Source: Agrococcus casei LMG 22410 (GTDB taxonomy: Bacteria; Actinomycetota; Actinomycetes; Actinomycetales; Microbacteriaceae). Taken from it: 64,000 nucleotides of DNA. Positions 50,765 to 58,400 of the stretch are shown piece after piece. Numbering within the stretch: the first letter of the stretch is position 1; the number at the start of each line of letters is the position of its first letter. Where the stretch lies: NCBI RefSeq assembly GCF_900163565.1, contig NZ_FUHU01000038.1, positions 62,001 through 126,000 of the forward strand, written 5' to 3'. Made by a program: the position numbers and the translations under genes. The notes under the pieces are model-generated. The model ran no database searches, had not been told where the DNA came from, and saw nothing but the letters and a program-made list of their open reading frames with translations.

Positions 50765-53494
50765 ATGAGCATGCCCGACAAGCCCGCACTCGAAGGACTC
50801 GAGACCAAATGGGACGCACAGTGGGAACAGGCTGGCGTCTACGCCTTCCGTCGCGATGAGGCGACGCGCGAGACCGTCTACTCGATCGACACTCCCCCGC
50901 CCACGGCGTCGGGATCACTGCACATCGGCCACGTGTTCAGCTACACGCACACCGACATCGTCGCCCGCTTCCAGCGCATGCTCGGCAAGCAGGTCTTCTA
51001 CCCCATGGGCTGGGACGACAACGGTCTGCCCACCGAGCGCCGCGTGCAGAACTACTACGGCGTGCGCGTCGACCCGACGCTGCCGTACGACCCCGACTTC
51101 ACTCCCCCGCACGAGGGCGGCGACGGCAAGAGCATCAAGGCCGCCGACCAGCAGCCGATCTCACGCCGCAACTTCATCGAGCTCTGCGAGCGCCTGACTG
51201 AAGAAGACGAGCAGAAGTTCGAAGAGCTGTGGCGCACCCTCGGCATCTCGGTCGACTGGAAGCAGACCTACCGCACCATCAGCGACGACACCCGTCGCAC
51301 GAGCCAGCTCGCGTTCCTGCGCAACCTCGAGCGCGGCGAGGCATACCAGTCGGATGCGCCGACCCTGTGGGACGTCACGTTCCGCACCGCAGTGGCCCAG
51401 GCAGAGCTTGAAGACCGAGACCAGCCTGGCGCGTACCACACGCTGCTCTTCACGTCACAGGACGGCGACCTCCGCATCGACACGACCCGGCCCGAACTGC
51501 TGCCGGCCTGTGTGGCTGTTGTCGCGCATCCGACTGACGAACGCTACAAGCACCTCTTCGGCACCGAGGTCGAGACCCCCGTGTTCGGCGTCAAGGTTCC
51601 GTTCGTCGCGCACGAGCTCGCACAGCCCGACAAGGGCACCGGCGTCGCCATGATCTGCACCTTCGGCGACACGACTGACGTCACCTGGTGGCGCGACCTG
51701 CAGCTGCCGAACCGCTCGGTGCTCGGCTTCGACGGTCGCTTCGTGAGCGAAGCCCCGGAGGCGATCACCAGCGAGTCCGGTCGCGCTGTGTACGCAGAGA
51801 TGGCCGGCAAGACGGTGTTCTCGGGCCGCAAGGCGCTCGTCGACGCGCTGCAGGCCGCAGGTCGCATGATCGGCGAGCCCAAGAACATCACCCACCCGGT
51901 CAAGTTCTTCGAGAAGGGCGACAAGCCGCTCGAGATCGTCTCGACCCGCCAGTGGTACATCAAGAACGGCGGTCGTGACGCCGACCTGCGCGAGCGCCTC
52001 ATCGAGCTCGGCCGCTCGATCGACTGGCACCCCGACCACATGCGCGTGCGCTACGAGAACTGGGTGAACGGCCTCACCGGCGACTGGCTCATCTCGCGCC
52101 AGCGCTTCTTCGGTGTTCCGGTGCCCGTCTGGTACGCGCTCGACGCCGACGGCAACACCGACTACGACAAGGTGCTGCTGCCCACGCCCGACCAGCTGCC
52201 GCTCGACCCGTCGACCGACCTGCCCTCCGGCTACACGGCAGACCAGCGCGGCGTGCCCGGCGGCTTCGTCGGCGAGGTCGACGTCATGGACACTTGGGCG
52301 ACCTCGTCGCTCACACCGCAGCTCGTCGGCGGCTGGGGCGGCCGCGATCAGGAGCTCTGGGACCTGCTGTTCCCGTTCGACCTGCGCCCTCAGGGCCAGG
52401 ACATCATCCGCACCTGGCTGTTCTCGACCGTCGTGCGCTCGAACTTCGAGAACGGCAAGGCGCCCTGGAAGAACGCGGCGCTCTCGGGCTGGATCCTCGA
52501 CCCCGACCGCAAGAAGATGTCGAAGTCGAAGGGCAACGTGGTCACCCCGCAGGGGATGCTCGAAGCCCACGGCTCAGACGGCGTGCGCTACTGGGCCGCG
52601 TCGAGCAAGCTCGGCATGGACGCAACGCTCGATCCGCAGAACCCCAAGATGATCAAGATCGGCCGCCGCCTCGCGATGAAGGTGCTGAACGCCGCGAAGT
52701 TCGTCTACCAGATGGAGGGCGAGGCGGGCGACATCGCCAACCCCATCGACATCGACATGATCGGCGAGCTTCGCAACGTGATCGAGAAGTCGACGGCATC
52801 GCTGAAGGCATACGACCACGCGAAGGCGCTCGACACGATCGAAACGTTCTTCTGGACGTTCTGCGACGACTACCTCGAGCTGGTGAAGGAGCGCGCCTAC
52901 TCGGGCGACCCCGTCGGCCAGGGCTCGGCGATCCGCGCGCTGCGCAGCGCCATGGAAGTGCTGCTGCGCCTGCTCGCGCCGTACCTGCCCTTCGCGACAG
53001 AAGAGGTCTGGAGCTGGACGCACGACGACTCGGTGCACCTGGCCAAGTGGCCCACCGTGCACAACCTGCCCTCGTCGGCTGAGTCGCGCGGCATCCTCTC
53101 GGCTGTTGGCCAGGCGCTCATCATGGTGCGCCGCGCGAAGACCGACGCCAAGGTGTCGCAGAAGACGCAGGTGCAGTCGGTGACGATCGCTGGCCCCGGC
53201 GAGGTGCTCTCGCGCATCGAGCAGGCCTCGGGTGACCTCGCGGCTGTCGGCCGCATCGGCAGCCTCGAGTTCGTGGCCGGCGACGAGCTCGAGATCCGCG
53301 AGCTGCAGTTCGCAGACGGCGAAGGCCCCGCAGCGCCGGCAGCAGCCGAGCCCTCCGGAGTCGACCTGCCGACGCAGGCGATCCCCGTGCAGCAGCCCGC
53401 AGCCGAGCAGCCGAAGGATGAGCCCGCCAACTCGTGGGACCTCCCGACGCAGGCGATCGAGACCCGCGACCTGCCCGGCAGCGAAGGGCGCTGA
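50765..53494 (+). CDS. valS: Valyl-tRNA synthetase with repeat-bearing C-terminal tail
   Basis: 909 residues, class I synthetase. HIGH-type motif PPPTASGSLHIGH (about 43-55), KMSKS in DRKKMSKSKGNV (about 580-591), the editing-domain stretch in between and the anticodon-binding helical domain. Instead of the C-terminal coiled coil common in ValRS, it ends with a Pro/Ala/Glu-rich stretch carrying two DLPTQAI copies (DLPTQAIPVQ, DLPTQAIETRD). The ATG at 50765 follows GAGG at 8 nt; the GTG three codons earlier is the alternative. It has its own promoter, and no T-box is visible, unlike ileS. Confidence 0.95.
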   Translation: MSMPDKPALEGLETKWDAQWEQAGVYAFRRDEATRETVYSIDTPPPTASGSLHIGHVFSYTHTDIVARFQRMLGKQVFYPMGWDDNGLPTERRVQNYYGVRVDPTLPYDPDFTPPHEGGDGKSIKAADQQPISRRNFIELCERLTEEDEQKFEELWRTLGISVDWKQTYRTISDDTRRTSQLAFLRNLERGEAYQSDAPTLWDVTFRTAVAQAELEDRDQPGAYHTLLFTSQDGDLRIDTTRPELLPACVAVVAHPTDERYKHLFGTEVETPVFGVKVPFVAHELAQPDKGTGVAMICTFGDTTDVTWWRDLQLPNRSVLGFDGRFVSEAPEAITSESGRAVYAEMAGKTVFSGRKALVDALQAAGRMIGEPKNITHPVKFFEKGDKPLEIVSTRQWYIKNGGRDADLRERLIELGRSIDWHPDHMRVRYENWVNGLTGDWLISRQRFFGVPVPVWYALDADGNTDYDKVLLPTPDQLPLDPSTDLPSGYTADQRGVPGGFVGEVDVMDTWATSSLTPQLVGGWGGRDQELWDLLFPFDLRPQGQDIIRTWLFSTVVRSNFENGKAPWKNAALSGWILDPDRKKMSKSKGNVVTPQGMLEAHGSDGVRYWAASSKLGMDATLDPQNPKMIKIGRRLAMKVLNAAKFVYQMEGEAGDIANPIDIDMIGELRNVIEKSTASLKAYDHAKALDTIETFFWTFCDDYLELVKERAYSGDPVGQGSAIRALRSAMEVLLRLLAPYLPFATEEVWSWTHDDSVHLAKWPTVHNLPSSAESRGILSAVGQALIMVRRAKTDAKVSQKTQVQSVTIAGPGEVLSRIEQASGDLAAVGRIGSLEFVAGDELEIRELQFADGEGPAAPAAAEPSGVDLPTQAIPVQQPAAEQPKDEPANSWDLPTQAIETRDLPGSEGR

Positions 53495-53495
53495 C

Positions 53496-53726
53496 ATGCA
53501 GATCGGCAAGCGCTGGGCCGTCGGAGATGACCCTCCTGCGTCGCTGCACCTCGGCATCCGCCAGGCGATCCGCGACGAGGAGCAGACGCTCTACGATCTC
53601 GACGCCGACGTCAGCACGTGGGGCTGGACGCTGACCTACCTTGAAGGCGAGCCCGTCGTCACCCTCGACGACGGCACCGTCATCACCAACGTCGACGGCG
53701 ACATCGAGGTCAGTCGAGAAGACTGA
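53496..53726 (+). CDS. 76-residue acidic hypothetical protein after valS
   Basis: Not recognised. The protein begins QIGKRWAVGDDPPASLHLGI, and its second half (WGWTLTYLEGEPVVTLDDGTVITNVDGDIEV) looks like a run of short beta strands. The start is ATG at 53496, one base after the valS TGA, with AAGG 8 nt upstream. It is probably translated with valS. Its 3' end overlaps the convergent DapA-family gene by 17 bp. Codon use matches the neighbours, so it looks like a real conserved gene rather than a shadow. Confidence 0.72.
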   Translation: MQIGKRWAVGDDPPASLHLGIRQAIRDEEQTLYDLDADVSTWGWTLTYLEGEPVVTLDDGTVITNVDGDIEVSRED

Positions 53727-54597
53727 GCGCGTCGGCGACCTGCTGCCTGGCTGGCGCCGGGAGTCCGCGGATGGGCTTCGGCAGCGAGTCTGCGGCGACG
53801 AGTCCCAGGTGCTCGGCGATGGCCGCGGTGACTCTGAGGCTGCCGTGCTCGGCGAAGAGCTGCCAGAAGCCACGGAGCCGGTCTGACTCGGCGAGCGCCG
53901 CATCCGCGTCTCCGCTTCTCGCGGCACGTGCGATGTCGATCGCAGCCTCAGGCAGCACGCCGCCGATGACCGAGTGCCACAGATCGCAGCCGGCCAGCAG
54001 CGCTGACGCCGCGGTGCTGTCGCCCGAGATGCCGATAGCCACGTTCTGCGGAATCACGGCACGAATCTCGCGGATGCGCGGCTCGACTCGGTCGGGCGCA
54101 GGTGGCGGAATCTTGATGGCCGCGACATTCGGCAGCGCAGCCACGCGGGCAACGAGCTCGGTCGTGAACGTGAAGTGCGTCGTGCCGGGGTTGTCGTAGA
54201 CGGTCAGCGGCACCGAGAGGCCTCGGGTGACGTCGTCGAAGAGGCCGAAGACCTCGTCGTCGCTCAGGGCTTGGTAGCTCATGGGTGCCAGCAGCACGCC
54301 GTCGGCCCCGGCCTCCTGAGCCTCTTCGGCAAGCGCCTGCACCTGCGACGTTCGCAGCGCGCCGATGCCCACTGACACCGGCACACCGTCAGCCGCAGCA
54401 ACCGCCGCCTCGACGACCTCGCGTCGCTCGGCACGACTCAGATACGCGTAGGAGCCCGTCGAGCCGAGCACGCTGATCGTGTCGACCTCGGCAGCAGCCA
54501 GGCGGGCTACGACACGCTCGAATGCAGGCCGGTCGAAGGCATCATCGCGAAGCGGCGTGAGTGGAAAGGCACTGACTCCTGTGGGCACACGACTCAT
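53710..54597 (-). CDS. Dihydrodipicolinate synthase-family aldolase, probably not DapA itself
   Basis: 295-residue (beta/alpha)8 class I aldolase/lyase of the DapA/NAL family. The Schiff-base lysine lies in AAIKIPPP and the catalytic Tyr in TVYDNPG. The N-terminal motif is GSTGSYAYL where true DapA and NAL proteins have GTTGE: the carboxylate-handling Glu is missing. This suggests a different substrate (for example a keto-acid aldolase of sugar or amino-acid breakdown). The frame is open to 54807, but TAGCGT 7 nt before the ATG at 54597 fixes the start. It is divergent from the M3 peptidase. Confidence 0.85.
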   Translation of the reverse strand: MSRVPTGVSAFPLTPLRDDAFDRPAFERVVARLAAAEVDTISVLGSTGSYAYLSRAERREVVEAAVAAADGVPVSVGIGALRTSQVQALAEEAQEAGADGVLLAPMSYQALSDDEVFGLFDDVTRGLSVPLTVYDNPGTTHFTFTTELVARVAALPNVAAIKIPPPAPDRVEPRIREIRAVIPQNVAIGISGDSTAASALLAGCDLWHSVIGGVLPEAAIDIARAARSGDADAALAESDRLRGFWQLFAEHGSLRVTAAIAEHLGLVAADSLPKPIRGLPAPARQQVADALSLLD

Positions 54598-54604
54598 GGT
54601 GCTG

Positions 54605-54610
54605 ACGCTA
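54605..54610 (-). promoter_or_regulatory. Leaderless -10 element of the DapA-family gene
   Basis: TAGCGT on the minus strand, 7 nt before the ATG at 54597. Confidence 0.66.
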
Positions 54611-54628
54611 CAGGATCGTCTGCGGCGA

Positions 54629-54634
54629 TAGCCT
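54629..54634 (+). promoter_or_regulatory. Leaderless -10 element of the M3 peptidase gene
   Basis: TAGCCT, 6 nt before the ATG at 54641. It is only 18 bp from the divergent hexamer of the DapA-family gene. Confidence 0.66.
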
Positions 54635-54640
54635 GAAGCC

Positions 54641-56674
54641 ATGACGAATCCGTTCTTCGAAGCATCGACGCTTCCGTACCAGCTCCCACCGTTCGACCAG
54701 ATCCGCGATGAGCACTTCGCACCCGCATTCGACGCGGGCTTCAAGCAGCACCTGAGCGAGATCGACGAGATCGTCGCGCAGACCGACGAGCCGACATTCG
54801 ACAACACGATGGTTCCCCTCGAATCGTCAGGAGCGATCCTCGAGCTCGTCGCCCATGTGTTCTTCTCGATGACCTCGACCGACAGCAGCCCAGCCCTCGA
54901 AGAGCTCGACGAGCAGTATGCCCCGAAGCTCGCGGCTCACAGCGATGCCATCTCGCTCAATCCGGCCCTGTACGCACGAATCAAGACGCTGCACGACAGC
55001 CCCGACGCAGCCTGGACCGACGAGCAGCGCTACCTCGTCGAGCGTCGCTACCAGGAGATGACACTCGGCGGTGCGGGCCTCGACGACACCAAGACCGACC
55101 GCCTCAAGCAGATCAACCAGCGTCTCGCGAGCCTCACGACCCTGTTCGAGAAGAACCTGCAGGCAGAGACCAACGACCTCGCCGTCGTCATCGATGACGT
55201 CGCAGAGCTCGACGGCCTGGCCGAAGGTGAGATCGCATCGGCAGCCGCTGCCGCAGCCGACCGCGGCCTCGAAGGCAAGTGGCTCATCACGCTGCCCCTG
55301 TTCTCGGGGCACCCGCTGCTCGCCTCGCTCACCAACCGCGACGTGCGCGAGCGCGTCATGCGCGCATCCCTCTCGCGTGCCTCCCGCGGCAATGAGCACG
55401 ACAACTCGGGCGTCGTGCTCGAGATCACCCGCCTGCGTGCTGAGCGCGCTGGTCTGCTCGGATTCTCGTCGCACGCCGAGTACATCACGGCCGACGAGAC
55501 CGCGAAGTCGCCAGAGAACGTCGCGGCGATGCTCGACAAGCTGGCACCCGCGGCACGCAGGAATGCGGATGCAGAGGCGGATGCGCTGCGCACGGAGATC
55601 GAGGCGGCCGGCGGTTCGCACGAACTCGCCAGCTGGGACTGGGCGTTCTACACCGAGCGCGTTCGGGCCAAGAAGTACGACGTCGACACCGCGGCGCTTC
55701 GCCCCTACTTCGAGGCCGACCGCGTGCTGCACGACGGCGTCTTCTTCGCAGCGAACTTGGTCTACGGGCTCACCTTCACGGAGCGCACCGATCTTGTCGG
55801 CTACCACCCCGACAACCGCATCTTCGAGGTGTTCAACCAGGACGGCTCGGCGCTCGGGCTCTTTCTGCTCGACCTCTACACCCGCGACTCGAAGCGCGGC
55901 GGCGCGTGGATGAACCCCCTCATCTCGCAGAACACCCTGCTCGATCAGCCCACCGTCGTCATGAACAACCTCAACGTGCCGAAGCCGCCGCAGGGCAAGC
56001 CGACGCTGCTGACGTTCGATGAGACCTCGACGCTGTTCCACGAGTTCGGGCACGCGCTGCACGGCCTGCTGGCGAAGGTGACCTACCCGTCATTCTCTGG
56101 CACGAACGTCTTCAGGGACTTCGTCGAGTTCCCCAGCCAGGTGAACGAGCTGTGGATGCTGTGGCCCGAGGTTGTCGAGAACTACGCCAAGCACTTTGAG
56201 ACCGGCGAGCAGCTGCCGCGCGAGATCATCGAGCGCATCGAGGCAACCGGCTCGTTCGACCAGGGCAAGGGCACGAGCGAGTACCTCGCCGCCGCGCTGC
56301 TCGACCAGGCGTGGCACCGGATCACCGCTGACGACGAGATCACCGACGTTGCAGAGTTCGAGCGCCAGGCCCTCGAAGCCGCTGGGCTCTTGAACCCCGT
56401 GGTTCCGACCCGCTACTCGACGACGTACTTCCAGCACGTCTTCGCGGGCGGATACTCGGCTGGGTACTACTCGTACATCTGGAGCGAAGTCATGGATGCC
56501 GACACGGTCGAGTACTTCAAGTCCTCGGGTGACGTGCGCGCGATCGGCGAGGCCTTCAGGCAGAAGGTGCTCGGCGTCGGCGGCTCGAAGGATCCCATCA
56601 AGGCCTTCGAGGAGTTCCGCGGCCGTCCGGCCGACATCGCTCCGCTGCTGGAGCGACGCGGCCTCGCCGGCTGA
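54641..56674 (+). CDS. M3-family metallopeptidase (Dcp-like peptidyl-dipeptidase)
   Basis: 677 residues. Zinc-site motif FHEFGHALHGLL (HExxH with His at about 466), with the third ligand Glu about 25 residues later in VEFPSQVNELWM. Other family blocks: YTERVRAKKYDVD and FQHVFAGGYSAGYYSYIWSEVM near the C-terminus (split; conserved Tyr/His substrate residues). M3A enzymes are cytoplasmic oligopeptidases; length and layout fit Dcp (dipeptidyl carboxypeptidase) more than oligoendopeptidase F. No signal peptide. The ATG at 54641 is leaderless by sequence. A 12-bp hairpin terminator follows. Confidence 0.93.
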   Translation: MTNPFFEASTLPYQLPPFDQIRDEHFAPAFDAGFKQHLSEIDEIVAQTDEPTFDNTMVPLESSGAILELVAHVFFSMTSTDSSPALEELDEQYAPKLAAHSDAISLNPALYARIKTLHDSPDAAWTDEQRYLVERRYQEMTLGGAGLDDTKTDRLKQINQRLASLTTLFEKNLQAETNDLAVVIDDVAELDGLAEGEIASAAAAAADRGLEGKWLITLPLFSGHPLLASLTNRDVRERVMRASLSRASRGNEHDNSGVVLEITRLRAERAGLLGFSSHAEYITADETAKSPENVAAMLDKLAPAARRNADAEADALRTEIEAAGGSHELASWDWAFYTERVRAKKYDVDTAALRPYFEADRVLHDGVFFAANLVYGLTFTERTDLVGYHPDNRIFEVFNQDGSALGLFLLDLYTRDSKRGGAWMNPLISQNTLLDQPTVVMNNLNVPKPPQGKPTLLTFDETSTLFHEFGHALHGLLAKVTYPSFSGTNVFRDFVEFPSQVNELWMLWPEVVENYAKHFETGEQLPREIIERIEATGSFDQGKGTSEYLAAALLDQAWHRITADDEITDVAEFERQALEAAGLLNPVVPTRYSTTYFQHVFAGGYSAGYYSYIWSEVMDADTVEYFKSSGDVRAIGEAFRQKVLGVGGSKDPIKAFEEFRGRPADIAPLLERRGLAG

Positions 56675-56697
56675 CGTCTCGGACCTGCACTGATGCT

Positions 56698-56727
56698 GTG
56701 TGGCCCCGCTTTCGAGCGGGGCCACAC
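56698..56727 (+). terminator. Terminator after the M3 peptidase
   Basis: GTGTGGCCCCGC (56698-56709), loop TTTCGA, GCGGGGCCACAC (56716-56727); a perfect 12-bp stem 23 bp after the stop codon. No T-run follows. Confidence 0.75.
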
Positions 56728-56766
56728 CTGCATTCAGCTGACCGAAGCGGCGTGGAATACTGCCAC

Positions 56767-56797
56767 TTGACCCTCACACTGTGTGAAGCGATGGAGT
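56767..56797 (+). promoter_or_regulatory. MerR-type promoter with 19-bp spacer and operator palindrome
   Basis: TTGACC (56767-56772), then TCACAC-T-GTGTGA (56774-56786, perfect palindrome), then TGGAGT (56792-56797). The spacer is 19 bp, the unusual length of promoters activated by MerR proteins, with the operator inside the spacer. The ATG of the MerR gene follows after 6 nt. Confidence 0.62.
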
Positions 56798-56803
56798 GAA
56801 CAC

Positions 56804-57616
56804 ATGCTGTCCATAGGAGCCTTCGCTCAACTCGGCCAGGTGACGCCGCGCATGCTGCGCCACTGGCATGCCGAGGGGCTCCTGGTGCCTGCCGAGACCG
56901 ACTCGGCGTCTGGGTATCGCGCATATGACCCGTCGCAGCTTGAGCGGCTGCACCGAATCGTCGCGCTGCGACAGCTCGGCATGGGTCTCACCGAGATCAC
57001 GCTGCTGCTGCAGCACGGCATCGACTCGCACCAGATCGCGTCGGTGCTCGCCAGCCGCAGGCTCGAGATCGAGTGCGACCACCGGATCAGTCAGGCACGA
57101 CTCACTGATGTCGAACGACGGCTCGTACAATTGCGAGAGGAACACACCATGTCACCCATTGAGATCATCCAGAAGCCGTTGCCTGCCCTCCGTCTGGCGG
57201 CGAAGTCGACGAAGCTCGCCGGCCGTCATGAAGTCTCCGAGTATGTCGGACCAACCTTTGACAGCATCGCCGCGGTCATCGGTCATGTGAAGGGAGCCCT
57301 CGACACCCCGGTTGTGCAGTACGACATGGTTGACGACGGTCTCGAAGTCACGGTCGGCTATGCCTGCTCCGCAGCCCCGAACGCGGCCTTCGACATCGTC
57401 GAGCTTCCTGCAGTCGAGATCGCGGTCTGCGGAGTGCACCTCGGTGAGATGTCGGGAATCGCCGCGTCGTGGCAGGCGATTCACGAGGAGATCGCGGCAC
57501 GACGAATGTCGCCCACCGGGCCATGCCGTGAGCTGTATGTGCGCGCCGAATCCGACGACCAGGCTGACTGGGTGACTGAGCTGCAGCAGCCGGTCACATC
57601 GGGTGCTGCCGGTTGA
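56804..57616 (+). CDS. MerR-family regulator with GyrI-like effector domain
   Basis: 270 residues. MerR DNA-binding domain (LSIGAFAQLGQVTPRMLRHWHAEGLLVP; RAYDPSQLERLHRIVALRQLGMGL), a coiled linker (about 85-112), then a BmrR/GyrI-like effector domain (about 118-270) with internal pseudo-repeats and a conserved Glu (GACDxxE-type region around VELPAVEIAV). Such proteins usually sense small hydrophobic compounds and activate an efflux gene or their own promoter. ATG at 56804 with GGAG 7 nt upstream, or a leaderless start after TGGAGT. The promoter carries its own operator. The neighbour is a lipoprotein gene, 89 bp downstream. Confidence 0.88.
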   Translation: MLSIGAFAQLGQVTPRMLRHWHAEGLLVPAETDSASGYRAYDPSQLERLHRIVALRQLGMGLTEITLLLQHGIDSHQIASVLASRRLEIECDHRISQARLTDVERRLVQLREEHTMSPIEIIQKPLPALRLAAKSTKLAGRHEVSEYVGPTFDSIAAVIGHVKGALDTPVVQYDMVDDGLEVTVGYACSAAPNAAFDIVELPAVEIAVCGVHLGEMSGIAASWQAIHEEIAARRMSPTGPCRELYVRAESDDQADWVTELQQPVTSGAAG

Positions 57617-57668
57617 TGCGATCCAGCGACGCTCCACCTGCGCTCGGGAACACTTTTCTCGCACACAT

Positions 57669-57674
57669 TAGTCT
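57669..57674 (+). promoter_or_regulatory. Likely -10 element of the lipoprotein gene
   Basis: TAGTCT, 31 nt before the ATG at 57706. Unlike the leaderless genes, this one has a strong AGGAGG (57693-57698), 7 nt before the ATG. Confidence 0.5.
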
Positions 57675-57705
57675 CGGTGTGTCCGCACAATCAGGAGGAT
57701 GACCC

Positions 57706-58341
57706 ATGGCATCTCGCAAGAAGCTGTTCGCAGTCGGCGCCATCGCCGCCAGCGCGCTGCTGGTTTCCGCATGTTCAGGCGAACCAGAAGAAGCACCCGC
57801 TGAAGAGACCGCTGTCGAAGAGACAACCGCTGCTCCAGAAGAGACGCAGGAGGAGCAGGCTGAGTCGAACGGCGATGTGACCGCACCCGGCACGACGCTC
57901 GCAATCGGCGACACCGCTGTTGTCGAGCACCCGGTCGACGGCGAAGACGGAGTCACCGGTCTGCTTTCGGCAACCGTCAACAGCATCGATGCTGGCAGCG
58001 TCGACGACCTGGCCGAGCTCGACCTCGGCGAGAGCGCTGATGGCCTCGTGCCGTTCTACATTCAGATCTCGGTCGCCGGCGTCGACGAGACATCGGATGC
58101 ACTCGAGGGCTCGCTGCTGACCAACGCCTTCGGCGGTCTTGCCGACGGCACGCCCGCACAGGGGCTCAACATCATCGGCAGCTTCGACGTCTGCGACACA
58201 GATGCACTCGAAGAGTGGGGCGCTGACGCCTCGCAGGACATCTGCATCATCTCACTCGCTCCCGAGGGCACCGAGGTCGACTCCGTGCAGTACACGCCTC
58301 GCGACGAGAACTACCGCGCTGACCCCGTCATCTGGGAGTAA
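57706..58341 (+). CDS. Predicted acidic lipoprotein
   Basis: 211 residues. Signal peptide with lipobox VSAC (lipidated Cys23), then an acidic Glu/Ala-rich linker with EEAPAEET, EETQEE repeats (about 25-55) and a compact domain rich in beta strands (about 60-211) containing a Cys pair (FDVCDTD and QDICIISL) for a probable disulfide. Family not recognised; the fold with the C-terminal VQYTPRDENYRADPVIW resembles small immunoglobulin-like surface domains of actinobacterial lipoproteins. Excellent ribosome-binding site AGGAGG. It is convergent with clpX across a strong terminator. Confidence 0.85.
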   Translation: MASRKKLFAVGAIAASALLVSACSGEPEEAPAEETAVEETTAAPEETQEEQAESNGDVTAPGTTLAIGDTAVVEHPVDGEDGVTGLLSATVNSIDAGSVDDLAELDLGESADGLVPFYIQISVAGVDETSDALEGSLLTNAFGGLADGTPAQGLNIIGSFDVCDTDALEEWGADASQDICIISLAPEGTEVDSVQYTPRDENYRADPVIWE

Positions 58342-58351
58342 TCAGCAGCAC

Positions 58352-58396
58352 GCACGAAGAAGCGGCCCGGCTCTGTGCCGGGCCGCTTCTTCGTGC
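58352..58396. terminator. Strong bidirectional terminator between the lipoprotein and clpX
   Basis: Perfect 20-bp stem, arms 58352-58371 and 58377-58396 with loop TCTGT. It contains GAAGAAG/CTTCTTC at its base, so either strand ends in a short T-rich run. The longest hairpin in the window. Confidence 0.88.
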
Positions 58397-58400
58397 GCAG

